Below, piece by piece: positions 18,372 to 27,136 of a DNA stretch of 44,733 nucleotides. Every line of letters begins with the position of its first letter. Position 1 is the first letter of the stretch. Origin of the DNA: an uncultured Roseovarius sp. (GTDB lineage: Bacteria > Pseudomonadota > Alphaproteobacteria > Rhodobacterales > Rhodobacteraceae); contig NZ_CAJXNN010000029.1 of the NCBI RefSeq assembly GCF_913057115.1, forward strand, positions 1-44,733. Reading direction: 5' to 3'. The position numbers and the translations under genes are program-made. The notes below the pieces were generated by a model. It was not told the origin of the DNA. It made no database searches and worked only from the letters and a program-made list of their open reading frames with translations.

Positions 18372-21300
18372 ATGAATAAAGCTGATCATATCACGGTAGG
18401 GGGCGCGCCCGAAGGCTTTGACGCGCGTTTGATCCTGGAAGAGGTCGCCCGCAAGGGCGGCCCGATGGTGCATGTGGCGCGCGATGACAAGCGGGCCGAA
18501 GCCATGGCCAATGCCTTACGGTTCTTTGCCCCGGATATGCCGGTGATGCGTTTTCCGGGGTGGGATTGCCTGCCCTATGACCGGATGTCGCCCAATGCCG
18601 ATATTTCGGCGGCGCGCATGGCGACGCTGGCCGGGTTGGTGCATGGCATGCCCGGGCAGTTCGTTCTGCTGACGACGCTCAACGCGGTGACGCAGAGGGT
18701 TCCGGCGCGCGAGGTTTTGCGCGAGGCGGCTTTTAGCGCGCGGGTCGACTACCAGATCGACGAAGAGGCTCTGAAGGGATTCTTGGTCCGTATGGGGTTC
18801 AGCCAGGCGCCCACGGTGATGGAGCCGGGCGACTACGCGGTGCGAGGTGGGATCATTGATATTTTTCCGCCGGGGGAAAGCGGCCCGGTGCGGTTGGACT
18901 TGTTCGGGGATGTTCTGGACGGCATTCGCCGGTTTGATCCGGCCACGCAGCGGACGACCGAGAAACTTGAGCAGATCGAACTCGCCCCGGTGAGCGAGGT
19001 GATCTTGGACGATGCCGCCATTACCCGGTTTCGGCAAAACTACCGCATCGCTTTCGGTGCGGCGGGCACAGATGATCCGCTTTACGAGGCGGTGAGCGCG
19101 GGGCGCAAGCATGCTGGCATAGAGCATTGGCTGCCGTTTTTCCACGAGCGATTGGAAACCCTTTTTGATTACCTGCCCGAGGCAACCGTGTCGTTGGACG
19201 ATCAGGTTTCTGCGGCGCGTGCGGCGCGTTGGGACACCGTGGTCGACCAGTATGAAGCGCGCGAACATGCTTTGAAGCAGAAAAGCCGGGAAGACACGGT
19301 GTATAAGCCGGTGGCGCCCGAGTTGCTTTATCTGGACGAGGCGGCGTGGCAGGCGGCTGTCGCGGGCCGCCGGGTGATGCAATTCGCGCCACTTCCGCAG
19401 GCCACTGGCCCTGGTGTGATCGATGCCGGTGGGCGCATTGGCCGCAATTTCGCGCCAGAGCGGCAAAGCGAGTCCTTGAGCCTTTTCGGGGCTTTGAAGG
19501 ATCACATTCAAGTTAAACTCGAGGGTGGTCCGGTGCTGGTGGCCAGCTATTCGGAGGGGGCGCGGGAGCGGCTGGAAGGCCTCTTGGAAGATGAAGGCTT
19601 GCAAGGGGCTGTTGGTGTCACCGATGCCACGCGCATTGGCAAACGGGGGCTGCACCTGGCGGTCTGGCCATTGGAGCATGGGTTCGAGGCCCCCGACCTG
19701 ACCGTGATTGCCGAACAGGACGTTCTGGGGGATCGGTTGATCCGGGCGCCCAAGAAACGCCGCCGGGCCGAGAATTTCCTGACCGAGGCGCAGAGCCTGA
19801 CGCCCGGTGATCTGGTGGTGCATGTCGATCACGGGATCGGGCGGTACAGGGGCCTTGAGGTGGTCACGGCGGCGGGCGCGGCGCATGAGTGCCTGCTTTT
19901 GGAATATGCCGAGAATTCAAAACTGTACCTGCCGGTCGAAAATATCGAGCTGCTGAGCAAATACGGCCACGAAGAGGGGCTGTTGGACCGGCTTGGCGGC
20001 GGGGCGTGGCAGGCCAAGAAGGCCAAGCTCAAGGAACGCATTCGCGAGATGGCCGACCGCTTGATCCGGATCGCGGCCGAGCGCGAGTTGCGCCGCGCGC
20101 CGGTTCTGGAGCCGGAACATCACGCGTGGGAAGCGTTCTCGGCGCGTTTCCCTTATACCGAAACCGACGATCAGTTGCGCGCTATCGAGGATGTGATGGA
20201 GGACATGGAGGCGGGCCGCCCGATGGACCGCCTGATTTGCGGCGACGTGGGCTTTGGCAAGACGGAAGTGGCGATGCGCGCGGCCTTTGTCGCGGCCATG
20301 TCGGGCGTACAGGTGGCGGTCATCGCGCCCACGACCCTTCTGGCACGGCAACATTACCAGAGTTTTGCCGAACGGTTCCGGGGCTTCCCGGTGACGGTGC
20401 GGCCGCTGTCGCGCTTCGTCAGTCAGAAAGAGGCCAACCTGACGCGCGAGGGGCTGGCCAAGGGAACGGTGGATATCGTTGTCGGCACCCATGCGCTTTT
20501 GGCCAAGGGGGTGAGGTTCAAGAACCTTGGGCTTTTGGTGATTGACGAGGAGCAACGCTTTGGCGTGACGCATAAAGAGCGGCTCAAGCAGCTGCGCTCG
20601 GACATTCACGTGTTGACGCTGACCGCCACGCCGATCCCGCGAACATTGCAACTGAGCCTCTCGGGGGTGCGTGATTTGTCGATCATCGGTACGCCGCCGG
20701 TGGACCGCCTGTCGATCCGCACCTACGTCAGCCCATTCGATGCGGTAACGATCCGTGAGGCGCTGTTGCGCGAGCATTATCGCGGCGGACAGAGTTTCTA
20801 TGTGGTGCCGCGTATCGAGGACCTGCGCGAGATTGAAGATTTCCTGCAAAATCAGGTGCCTGAAATCAGTTACGTGGTGGCGCATGGGCAGATGGCCGCG
20901 GGTGAGTTGGATGACCGCATGAACGCCTTTTACGATGGCAAATACGATGTACTGCTGGCCACGACGATCGTGGAATCCGGCCTCGATATCCCGACCGCGA
21001 ACACGATGGTCATTCATCGGGCGGATATGTTTGGGCTTGGGCAGCTTTACCAGATCAGGGGCCGGGTCGGTCGGTCGAAAACCCGCGCCTATGCATACCT
21101 GACAACCAAACCACGGGCGCGTCTGACCCCGGCGGCGGAGAAGCGGCTACGCGTTCTTGGGTCGCTCGATACGCTGGGGGCGGGGTTCACACTGGCCAGT
21201 CAGGATCTGGATATTCGTGGGGCGGGCAACCTTTTGGGTGAGGAACAATCCGGCCAGATGCGCGACGTGGGCTATGAACTCTATCAGTCGATGCTGGAAG

Positions 21301-21833
21301 AGGCGATTGCCAAGATCAAAGCGGGCGAATTGGAGGGCCTCACCGAAAGCGATGAACAATGGGCGCCGCAAATCAACCTCGGCGTATCGGTTTTGATCCC
21401 CGAGGATTACGTTCCCGATCTGGACGTGAGGTTGGGATTGTATCGCAGGCTCAGTGGGTTACAGAGTAAAGTTGAACTTGAAGGCTTTGCCGCCGAACTG
21501 ATTGATCGCTTTGGCAAACTGCCCAAGGAAGTGAATACCCTGCTGCTGGTCGTGCGGATCAAAGCGATGTGCAAGAAGGCGGGCATTGCCAAGCTGGATG
21601 GTGGACCGAAAGGCGCGGTTATCCAGTTCCACAATGACAAGTTCGCCTCACCTCAGGGCTTGGTGGACTTCATCAAGGCGCAGAATGGCTTGGCCAAGGT
21701 CAAGGACAACAAGATCGTGGTGCGGCGCGACTGGCGCAAGGACAGCGACAAGATCAAAGGCGCCTTTGCGATTGCGCGGGACTTGGCGGAAAAGGTCGTG
21801 GCCGAGAAGAAGAAGGCAAAGGGCAATGCTTGA
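18372..21833 (+). CDS. mfd: Transcription-repair coupling factor Mfd
   Basis: This 1153-residue DNA translocase displaces stalled RNA polymerase and recruits UvrA to lesions. Its domains in order are a UvrB-like N-terminal part ([14 protein letters not shown] near 60), an RNA-polymerase-interacting CarD-like domain ([20 protein letters not shown] near 480), SF2 helicase domains with Walker [10 protein letters not shown] and DEEQ box [10 protein letters not shown], a TRG motif region ([20 protein letters not shown]), and the C-terminal UvrA-masking domain. The start at 18372 follows AGGTGGCAGCGGC; an upstream in-frame Met at 18330 is less likely. It overlaps the GNAT gene by 8 bp. Confidence 0.97.
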   Translation: MNKADHITVGGAPEGFDARLILEEVARKGGPMVHVARDDKRAEAMANALRFFAPDMPVMRFPGWDCLPYDRMSPNADISAARMATLAGLVHGMPGQFVLLTTLNAVTQRVPAREVLREAAFSARVDYQIDEEALKGFLVRMGFSQAPTVMEPGDYAVRGGIIDIFPPGESGPVRLDLFGDVLDGIRRFDPATQRTTEKLEQIELAPVSEVILDDAAITRFRQNYRIAFGAAGTDDPLYEAVSAGRKHAGIEHWLPFFHERLETLFDYLPEATVSLDDQVSAARAARWDTVVDQYEAREHALKQKSREDTVYKPVAPELLYLDEAAWQAAVAGRRVMQFAPLPQATGPGVIDAGGRIGRNFAPERQSESLSLFGALKDHIQVKLEGGPVLVASYSEGARERLEGLLEDEGLQGAVGVTDATRIGKRGLHLAVWPLEHGFEAPDLTVIAEQDVLGDRLIRAPKKRRRAENFLTEAQSLTPGDLVVHVDHGIGRYRGLEVVTAAGAAHECLLLEYAENSKLYLPVENIELLSKYGHEEGLLDRLGGGAWQAKKAKLKERIREMADRLIRIAAERELRRAPVLEPEHHAWEAFSARFPYTETDDQLRAIEDVMEDMEAGRPMDRLICGDVGFGKTEVAMRAAFVAAMSGVQVAVIAPTTLLARQHYQSFAERFRGFPVTVRPLSRFVSQKEANLTREGLAKGTVDIVVGTHALLAKGVRFKNLGLLVIDEEQRFGVTHKERLKQLRSDIHVLTLTATPIPRTLQLSLSGVRDLSIIGTPPVDRLSIRTYVSPFDAVTIREALLREHYRGGQSFYVVPRIEDLREIEDFLQNQVPEISYVVAHGQMAAGELDDRMNAFYDGKYDVLLATTIVESGLDIPTANTMVIHRADMFGLGQLYQIRGRVGRSKTRAYAYLTTKPRARLTPAAEKRLRVLGSLDTLGAGFTLASQDLDIRGAGNLLGEEQSGQMRDVGYELYQSMLEEAIAKIKAGELEGLTESDEQWAPQINLGVSVLIPEDYVPDLDVRLGLYRRLSGLQSKVELEGFAAELIDRFGKLPKEVNTLLLVVRIKAMCKKAGIAKLDGGPKGAVIQFHNDKFASPQGLVDFIKAQNGLAKVKDNKIVVRRDWRKDSDKIKGAFAIARDLAEKVVAEKKKAKGNA

Positions 21834-22416
21834 GGATGGAATGCACGGGGTGCCAGCGGGGCACACGGCCTCAGTCGTGACGCATCTTGAGATGAAAACC
21901 AAGCCTAATCAAAGGGGTGAGGCGGATTTGGCCCTTGAGCTGATCCATGTGCCAGAGCCTGATCCGGACTGGTATTTGAACCTGTTTCGCCAAGTGGGCG
22001 CGCCGTGGCTTTGGTTTGGGCGTTTGGTCCTGCAACCCTCTGATTTAAAGGACATTTTATCCGATCCGAAGGTGCATGTTTACGCCCTTCGCGATGGTGC
22101 CGAGGAGGTGGGCCTGCTGGAGTTGGACTTCCGTCAGGACGGTGAATGTGAACTGGCCTATTTCGGTCTGACCGCTGGCATGGTCGGAACCGGGGCGGGC
22201 CGGTGGTTGATGAACCGGGCAATCCAATTGGCTTGGGCAGAAAATATCAAGCGATTTCATGTTCATACCTGCACTTTGGATCACCCGGCAGCCTTGGGTT
22301 TCTACCACCGCAGCGGGTTCACGCCTTACAAACGTGAGGTCGAAATCGCGCCTGACCCTCGCCTGTCGGGGTTGCTGCCGCGCGATGTAGCGCCGCATGT
22401 GCCGCTGATCGGCTAG
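21826..22416 (+). CDS. GNAT family N-acetyltransferase
   Basis: This 196-residue protein has the GNAT core: VYALRDGAEEVGLLELDF (beta strands), AYFGLTAGMVGTGAGRWLM (acetyl-CoA pyrophosphate loop, here GMVGTGAG for the usual Q/RxxGxG/A), then FHVHTCTLDHPAALGFYHRSGF, the usual C-terminal motif. The acceptor substrate cannot be told. Its ATG overlaps the mfd stop by 8 bp, so it is translated from the mfd transcript. Confidence 0.88.
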   Translation: MLEDGMHGVPAGHTASVVTHLEMKTKPNQRGEADLALELIHVPEPDPDWYLNLFRQVGAPWLWFGRLVLQPSDLKDILSDPKVHVYALRDGAEEVGLLELDFRQDGECELAYFGLTAGMVGTGAGRWLMNRAIQLAWAENIKRFHVHTCTLDHPAALGFYHRSGFTPYKREVEIAPDPRLSGLLPRDVAPHVPLIG

Positions 22417-22429
22417 GGCCAAAATTTCC

Positions 22430-22505
22430 GTACAAGTTGTACGTTTTGTACGCGAGTTTTGTACGAAACTCAGGGCCGCCTCGGACCCATGTGTACGTTT
22501 TGTAC
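22430..22505. repeat. Array of six GTAC motifs at 9- and 13-bp spacing
   Basis: GTAC begins at 22430, 22439, 22448, 22461, 22493 and 22502. The steps are 9, 9, 13, 32 and 9 bp, and the units are of the type GTACGTTTT and GTACGCGAGTTTT. The same 9/13 spacing recurs near 24439-24464 and 44062-44087. It sits right after the acetyltransferase stop and about 300 bp before the toxin gene. The rest of the 22417-22784 gap shows no gene or clear promoter. Confidence 0.65.
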
Positions 22506-22799
22506 AAAAGTCAGTCGGATTGGGGAGCGAGGGCAAGCTCACAGTTGCGAATAGTGCGTGCCGCCATGGGCAGGGAGGGGCCTTGGAACGTTTGGTTTGT
22601 TTTCCGAAAACGGTAATTGGTTAAGAGTGCAGCGAATACCGGATTCGAGCCCTTTTCGACCGATGCTGCGGAACGCATGAATGTCTGGTTCTGACGCGCG
22701 CGGGGTGAGTTGCTTTCCTCAAGAGCGTTGCGAACGGTGATGTTAGGCTTTCTTTACCAATTGTGAATAGAACCTGCTCCACACGTGTTCGGAGGTTCC

Positions 22800-23849
22800 G
22801 TGCAACACAGTTTCAGCGACTTCCTCAGACACGGCGGCAACGGCAATTATGTTCTTGCACGGCACGATGGCCGCATCGTTGGCCGCCGCGCGGGGCTATC
22901 GCTCAAATCGACTTTCCCAAACTATTCCGCTTTACGGGCCGATTTCAGCGAACGCTTCGATCCGGTGATATCCGAAAACACCCGGATGCTCCTGAACGCG
23001 CTGACACCGCCCGACACGGTCCCAACTGTCACCGAAGCTGATCTGCGAGATGTATCAGACGCAAAAGCCGAGGCACTCGAGGAATGGGACGCGCGCCTTG
23101 AGACCATTTTCAAACAATACCAAAACCACCAGCAACGATTGCGGCCACTTCGAACGGCCATGGAAGAACGCCTTTTGCGGGCCTTCGCAGGGCTGATCAA
23201 CCAGCTTCGGCAGGAAGACCTCGGGATTGAGCAGTATATCTGGCGCTCGCAAGATGATGCCAAAGTTCGTGACAGCCACGCTGCATATGATGACCGTGTA
23301 TTCCGATGGGATAATCCCCCAGAAGGCGGGCATCCAGGCGAGGCACACAATTGCCGGTGCTATGCGGAACCAGTTGCGCCAGCCCTTCAAGACAACGTAA
23401 TTCTAGCCGATTTTGACGGCAGCGTTCCCCCCCAAGACCTTTCAATTCATGAAGCGGGCGGGGGCCATACCATCGCCTTGCATGTCGGGAAGAGCGAAGC
23501 CTTCCTAATCGGATCGGTCAGCACTCCACGTGGAAGAACACTTTTCGTCAGCCAGTATCGTTGGCGGCACGGGACTTTCCCGTCACTTGAAGCGGCTGAA
23601 AAGTTGACGGATTCCAATCTTGCGAGAAACTTGGACGTTGTGAGCGCTGTCGCCAGTGGGAGAGTGCGTCGAGCTTTCATAACAAGTGATTTTGGTTCAA
23701 CAACAGGCTTTGAAGCATACCGAACCACTCGGCGTGCTTCATCCCCGATACGGCTCCGGCGAACATTTGGAGTGGGAACCGTTATCGAGCACGCCCCGGA
23801 CATGCCGGATGGGTTTATCATTATCACATCCTATCCAAGGATTGACTGA
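22800..23849 (+). CDS. MuF-type polymorphic toxin with C-terminal RNase A-like (CdiA-CT) domain
   Basis: This 349-residue two-part protein begins with a phage head-morphogenesis (Mu gpF / SPP1 gp7) module at residues 1-190, ending in YIWRSQDDAKVRDSHAAYDD, FRWDNPPEGGHPGEAHN and CRC (185-187). Residues about 205-349 resemble the bacterial CdiA-CT RNase A-like toxin: HEAGGGHTIALHVGKSEAFL (His223, His228) and the terminal IIITSYPRID (Thr343, Tyr345). It probably cleaves RNA in rival or host cells. The GTG at 22800 follows GGAGG at 22791-22795; a GTG at 22785 is also in frame, and a stop at 22764 closes the frame. No other phage genes are nearby. The immunity gene follows after 1 bp. Family assignment is by eye. 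Confidence 0.75.
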   Translation: MQHSFSDFLRHGGNGNYVLARHDGRIVGRRAGLSLKSTFPNYSALRADFSERFDPVISENTRMLLNALTPPDTVPTVTEADLRDVSDAKAEALEEWDARLETIFKQYQNHQQRLRPLRTAMEERLLRAFAGLINQLRQEDLGIEQYIWRSQDDAKVRDSHAAYDDRVFRWDNPPEGGHPGEAHNCRCYAEPVAPALQDNVILADFDGSVPPQDLSIHEAGGGHTIALHVGKSEAFLIGSVSTPRGRTLFVSQYRWRHGTFPSLEAAEKLTDSNLARNLDVVSAVASGRVRRAFITSDFGSTTGFEAYRTTRRASSPIRLRRTFGVGTVIEHAPDMPDGFIIITSYPRID

Positions 23850-23850
23850 C

Positions 23851-24153
23851 ATGACGCCGCCGAAATCATTCTACGACTTCACCTTGCAATTTCATCAAGA
23901 CCTAGATGTCGTTCATCCTGGTTGGGCCGAAACCCCAGACGGGCGTAACCAAATCTATGAAGACTTTCGGCAAGGCTATGGCGATCAAGCCGTGCGGGAG
24001 CTGGCCACATTCTGCGAAAAACTCTTAGCTGACAAAGAGATTGATCTTGGCTCGCTTTGGTTCAAAGAATCCAAAGCCGACTGGGTTATTCAAGATGAGG
24101 GCGTTCGTTTCCTATTCAATGACTTTTTGCGTTGGAAAACTTCCTTGTCCTGA
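23851..24153 (+). CDS. Probable immunity protein for the RNase A-like toxin (CdiI-like)
   Basis: A 100-residue soluble acidic protein beginning MTPPKSFYDFTLQFHQDLDV. The FHQD motif near residue 15 and an all-helical look recall CdiI immunity proteins that accompany CdiA-CT RNase toxins. It starts 1 bp after the toxin stop, exactly where an immunity gene sits in such modules, and has no signal peptide or membrane segment, as expected for a cytoplasmic inhibitor of an RNase. Function is inferred mostly from position and size. Confidence 0.65.
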   Translation: MTPPKSFYDFTLQFHQDLDVVHPGWAETPDGRNQIYEDFRQGYGDQAVRELATFCEKLLADKEIDLGSLWFKESKADWVIQDEGVRFLFNDFLRWKTSLS

Positions 24154-24277
24154 AGCACTGCCGAACCTTGGAACTCTAAAAGCAGCCATTCGTGCAAAAG
24201 CGGCGAAAGCTGACTCTGTCCCGCATACTACCAGTTCTCGGTCCAAGCGGCGAAGGTCTGCTATCGCAGGTTATAAA

Positions 24278-24391
24278 GCGTTCCGCCTTTAACCTGAGAA
24301 ACGGCTAAAGGCGGAACGCGTGCAACGATTAAGCGAAGCACTGCGTTTCGCAAAAATCTGTGTGTCAGGTTTTTCGCGAAACGCTTTAGCC
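24278..24391. other. Paired hairpins with complementary loops
   Basis: Hairpin A has a perfect 14-bp stem (24278-24291 with 24306-24319) and a 14-nt loop. Hairpin B has a 14-bp stem with one bulge (24343-24356 with 24370-24384) and a 13-nt loop. Loop A contains ACCTGA (24292-24297), complementary to TCAGGT (24365-24370) at loop B. Alternative pairings also exist: CAGGTTA (24267-24273) with TAACCTG (24290-24296), and GGCTAAAG (24303-24310) with CTTTAGCC (24384-24391). It lies in the 500-bp gene-free stretch 24154-24653. It could be a structured RNA or a small non-autonomous mobile repeat. Confidence 0.6.
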
Positions 24392-24436
24392 AAGGGTTTT
24401 TGATCCACTCCCGGCTGACAGCAGTCATCCCACAAA

Positions 24437-24546
24437 GCGTACGAAACCCACGTACGTTTCGTGCCAAACCCACCGCGCGCCGAGTTAACCCGCAGGGTAT
24501 CGGTAACAAAAACCGACGCGATACCGACGTTTTGCCGACATGTTAC
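24437..24546 (-). repeat. 116-bp intergenic element, minus-strand copy
   Basis: Read on the minus strand it begins CTGTAACATGTCGG. Three GTCGG units lie on the minus strand (plus-strand CCGAC complements in 24512-24539) at exact 11-bp steps. It then has TGCGGGTTAAC, GGCGCGCGGTGGG and a GTAC block (GCACGAAACGTACGTGGG then TTTCGTACG). It aligns almost without gaps to 43978-44093. It lies upstream of the metallophosphoesterase gene, in the reverse orientation. Confidence 0.75.
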
Positions 24547-24653
24547 AGATCACGGATTTCCTTGTTAACCAAGGGCTTGGGGCCGATTCGCCCCGGCCCT
24601 TTCACAATCCGTGAAATCGCCTAACCTGCCAGCAGCCAAGATGGACGAATCCG

Positions 24654-25454
24654 ATGCAAAAACTCCTCATCTTCACCGATTTGCACCTTTTGCCCAAGGG
24701 CGAAACCCTGATCGGGCTCGATCCCGGCGCGCGGCTGGCCCAGGGCCTCGCCCATGCCACCGAACGCCACCCCGATGCGGCCCGGATCATCCTCACAGGG
24801 GATCTGACCCATAACGCCGATCCGGCAGAATACGCCCAGCTGCGCGGGATACTGGACACCCTTTCAATTCCCGTCGCGCTCATGGTCGGCAACCATGACC
24901 GGCGTGCCCCCATGCTCGCCGAAATTCCCCAGACGCCCACCACATCCCAAGGCTTCGTCCAACAGGTGATCGACCTGGGCGATCACCGCCTGATCCTGCT
25001 TGACACATTGAACGAAGCGGCGGCCGATACCCACTCCGGCCTGCTCTGCGAGGCCCGGCTTGAATGGCTGGAGGAGCGTCTTGCCGAGGCGCCTGACAAG
25101 CGCTGTGTCCTGTTCACCCACCACCCTGTTTTTGCCACTGGTTTCAAGGGGATGGACTGGATCGGATTGAAATCCATACCCGAACTATCCGCTCTTTTGG
25201 GGCGCCATCGGAACGTCGTGCAGGTGATCTCCGGCCATATCCACCGCACCATTCAGGGCACCATAAACGGTATCCCCGCAGCAATCTTCAAAAGCCCCTG
25301 CCATCAGATGCCCATGGCCCTCGGCTATCAGGACCCACGCCTTTCGGTGGCCGAACCCGGCGCCTATGGTATCGTGTTGTTGACCGACGACGGAATCGTC
25401 ATCCACACCGAGGACTTCACCCTCCCCGATCTCGACTCGACGCTCTACGATTGA
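24654..25454 (+). CDS. Metallophosphoesterase, CpdA-like cyclic nucleotide phosphodiesterase family
   Basis: This 266-residue calcineurin-like phosphoesterase shows all metal-binding motifs in order: FTDLHL (8-13), ILTGDLTHN (near 45), VGNHDRR (near 83), FTHHPVF (near 157) and VISGHIHR (near 195). The layout matches CpdA/Icc enzymes that hydrolyse 3',5'-cyclic AMP, but related phospholipid or nucleotide phosphatases look the same at this level. It has no signal peptide and so is cytoplasmic. It is a single gene with intergenic DNA on both sides. Confidence 0.88.
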   Translation: MQKLLIFTDLHLLPKGETLIGLDPGARLAQGLAHATERHPDAARIILTGDLTHNADPAEYAQLRGILDTLSIPVALMVGNHDRRAPMLAEIPQTPTTSQGFVQQVIDLGDHRLILLDTLNEAAADTHSGLLCEARLEWLEERLAEAPDKRCVLFTHHPVFATGFKGMDWIGLKSIPELSALLGRHRNVVQVISGHIHRTIQGTINGIPAAIFKSPCHQMPMALGYQDPRLSVAEPGAYGIVLLTDDGIVIHTEDFTLPDLDSTLYD

Positions 25455-25491
25455 GGCGGCCATCCCTTGATGGCTCAAGGATCAGGCCGCC
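25455..25491 (+). terminator. Nested hairpin just after the phosphoesterase stop
   Basis: GGCGGCC (25455-25461) pairs with GGCCGCC (25485-25491) and, inside it, CCTTGA (25465-25470) with TCAAGG (25475-25480). It starts 1 bp after the stop codon. No T-run follows, so it would be a weak intrinsic terminator or a 3'-end stabiliser. Confidence 0.45.
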
Positions 25492-25798
25492 CATGGCCCG
25501 CTGCCTGACGCGCCAGAAACAGCTCCAACTTACAAAAACTCAATAATAATGGGTATTTGCGCGATCACGTTCTCGCGCGCCACAAGCCAGACCGAAGTCA
25601 CTTTTCCGTGCGTGGCATTATCTGGCTCATGGCAAATGGCCCACTCGGCGGCATGCCGCCGTATGTTGGCGTCTCGCTTGTTGTACCGCCCGAATGTTCC
25701 AATTTCACCCCTGTGTCCCTCATGATGGGGGTCAATGACCTGCGCGCATCCGATGCGTCAGACTGCATAACGACAGGACAAAGAACAGGAGTCAAAAC
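25492..25798. other. Leader region of the outer-membrane barrel gene
   Basis: About 307 bp without a supported gene. An A+T-rich patch at 25531-25555 (AACTCAATAATAATGGGTAT) may contain a promoter, which would leave a long 5' leader of about 230 nt. A small inverted repeat (GGCGGCATGCCGCC) lies near 25646. Overlapping short reading frames on both strands have no recognisable protein character. Confidence 0.35.
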
Positions 25799-26398
25799 AT
25801 GAGCAAAACGATAGCGTTTCCTCTGCTCGCCGCCGTAAGCCTTGCCGCGGTCCCCGTGCTTGCGGGCTCGCCCGAACCCGCGCCCTCGGAGCCGGCCATC
25901 CAGCCCGCAGCCCCGGCCCCCGTGGCCCCGGCATCACCCAACTGGACAGGGTTCTATGCGGGGGGTCAACTTGGCTATGCCAACGTCGACACCAATGTTC
26001 CCGGCCTCGATGGGGATGGCTTCATCGGCGGCCTGACCGCCGGCTACGATTATGACCTTGGCAACTGGGTGATCGGGGCCGGCCTCGATTACGATTGGAC
26101 GGACATCGGCCTTGGTGGCGGCAACAGCCTTGAAAGTGTTTGGCGTGCCAAGCTGCGCGGCGGGTACAAGATCGGCAATGGCCTGCTGTACGGGACCGGC
26201 GGTTATGCCGAAGCGGACGTCAATACCTTGGGTAGCGACGATGGCTATTTCGTCGGCGCAGGTTACGAACACGCCGTGATGGAAAACTTTACCGTCGGCG
26301 GCGAAGTCCTCTACCACGAGTTCGACAACTTCGGCGGCGGTGGCGGACCCGACGTTGAAGCAACCACCGTGCAACTGCGCGGCACCTTCCGCTTCTAA
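25799..26398 (+). CDS. Outer-membrane beta-barrel protein (OmpA-like 8-strand)
   Basis: A 199-residue secreted protein with a Sec signal peptide (MSKTIAFPLLAAVSLAAVPV, cut near residue 23), a Pro/Ala-rich linker (24-47), then an eight-stranded barrel: NWTGFYAGGQLGYANVDTN, GFIGGLTAGYDYDLGNWVIG, AKLRGGYKIGNGLLYGTGG and a last strand ending TVQLRGTFRF with terminal Phe, the BAM signal. Similar alphaproteobacterial porin-like proteins are abundant structural surface proteins. The ATG follows ACAGGAG. It is convergent with hisG. Confidence 0.87.
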   Translation: MSKTIAFPLLAAVSLAAVPVLAGSPEPAPSEPAIQPAAPAPVAPASPNWTGFYAGGQLGYANVDTNVPGLDGDGFIGGLTAGYDYDLGNWVIGAGLDYDWTDIGLGGGNSLESVWRAKLRGGYKIGNGLLYGTGGYAEADVNTLGSDDGYFVGAGYEHAVMENFTVGGEVLYHEFDNFGGGGGPDVEATTVQLRGTFRF

Positions 26399-26440
26399 AA
26401 ACGGGCTTTCAGGCTCTCGCGCTCATGCGCGGGGGCCGCC

Positions 26441-27136
26441 TTAATCGACGGACAGCTTTTCCAAAAGCCCCTTGAGATTGCCCCGGTCGGCATCCGAAAG
26501 CACAGCCTTGCGTGACTTGAACAGCGTCGCCTGGCTCCGCAAAATCATACCATCTTCCAATATTTTCAGATGGTTGGCCCGCAGGGTATCCCCGGTCGAG
26601 GTGATATCGGCAATCGCTTCGGCGGTTTCATTCTTGACCGTGCCCTCGGTGGCGCCTTGGCTATCCACCAACTGGTAATCCGCGACGCCATTCTCGCGCA
26701 GAAAATCCCGCACCAGCCGATGATACTTCGTTGCCACGCGCAGGCGAAACCCATGCGCCTTGCGGAAGGCCGCAGCGGCGGCGTCCAGATCATCCAGTGT
26801 ATTCACATCAACCCAAGCACCCGGCACCGCCAGCACCAGATCGGCATGCCCGAACCCAAGCTCGGCCAGTTCCTGTACTTGGCCGTCCCACTGGCCGAGC
26901 TTTTCCCGCACAAGGTCGGTGCCGGTGACGCCAAGGTGAATACGCCCGGCGGCCAGTTCACGCGGGATTTCCCCGGCCGACAGCAGAATAAGCTCAACGT
27001 TATCAACGCCTTCAACGAAACCCGCATATTCGCGGTCCGATCCCGCGCGGCCAAGGGTCACCCCCCGCGCGCCGAACCAGTCAAAGGTCTTTTCCATCAG
27101 CCGCCCTTTTGACGGCACACCCAATTTGAGGCTCAT
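26441..27136 (-). CDS. hisG: ATP phosphoribosyltransferase catalytic subunit, short form
   Basis: This 231-residue enzyme performs the first step of histidine synthesis, joining ATP and PRPP. It begins [20 protein letters not shown] and contains the PRPP loop region (AEAIADITSTGDTLRANHLK). It lacks the C-terminal regulatory domain of long HisG, so it needs HisZ to form the hetero-octamer. It overlaps hisZ by 4 bp (ATGA) and is the last gene of hisS-hisZ-hisG. Confidence 0.96.
   Translation of the reverse strand: MSLKLGVPSKGRLMEKTFDWFGARGVTLGRAGSDREYAGFVEGVDNVELILLSAGEIPRELAAGRIHLGVTGTDLVREKLGQWDGQVQELAELGFGHADLVLAVPGAWVDVNTLDDLDAAAAAFRKAHGFRLRVATKYHRLVRDFLRENGVADYQLVDSQGATEGTVKNETAEAIADITSTGDTLRANHLKILEDGMILRSQATLFKSRKAVLSDADRGNLKGLLEKLSVD

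Noticed and set aside
24261..24509. 82-residue minus-strand frame over the paired hairpins
   Set aside because: Its sequence is fully explained by the inverted repeats and the GTAC element; no ribosome site or protein-like character.
22417..24653. A prophage or integrated element around the MuF toxin
   Set aside because: No integrase, terminase, portal, tRNA target or direct-repeat attachment sites could be seen; only the toxin and immunity genes are accessory.
25557..25802. Short frames on both strands upstream of the barrel gene
   Set aside because: They overlap each other and the barrel start, with no recognisable domain or binding site.
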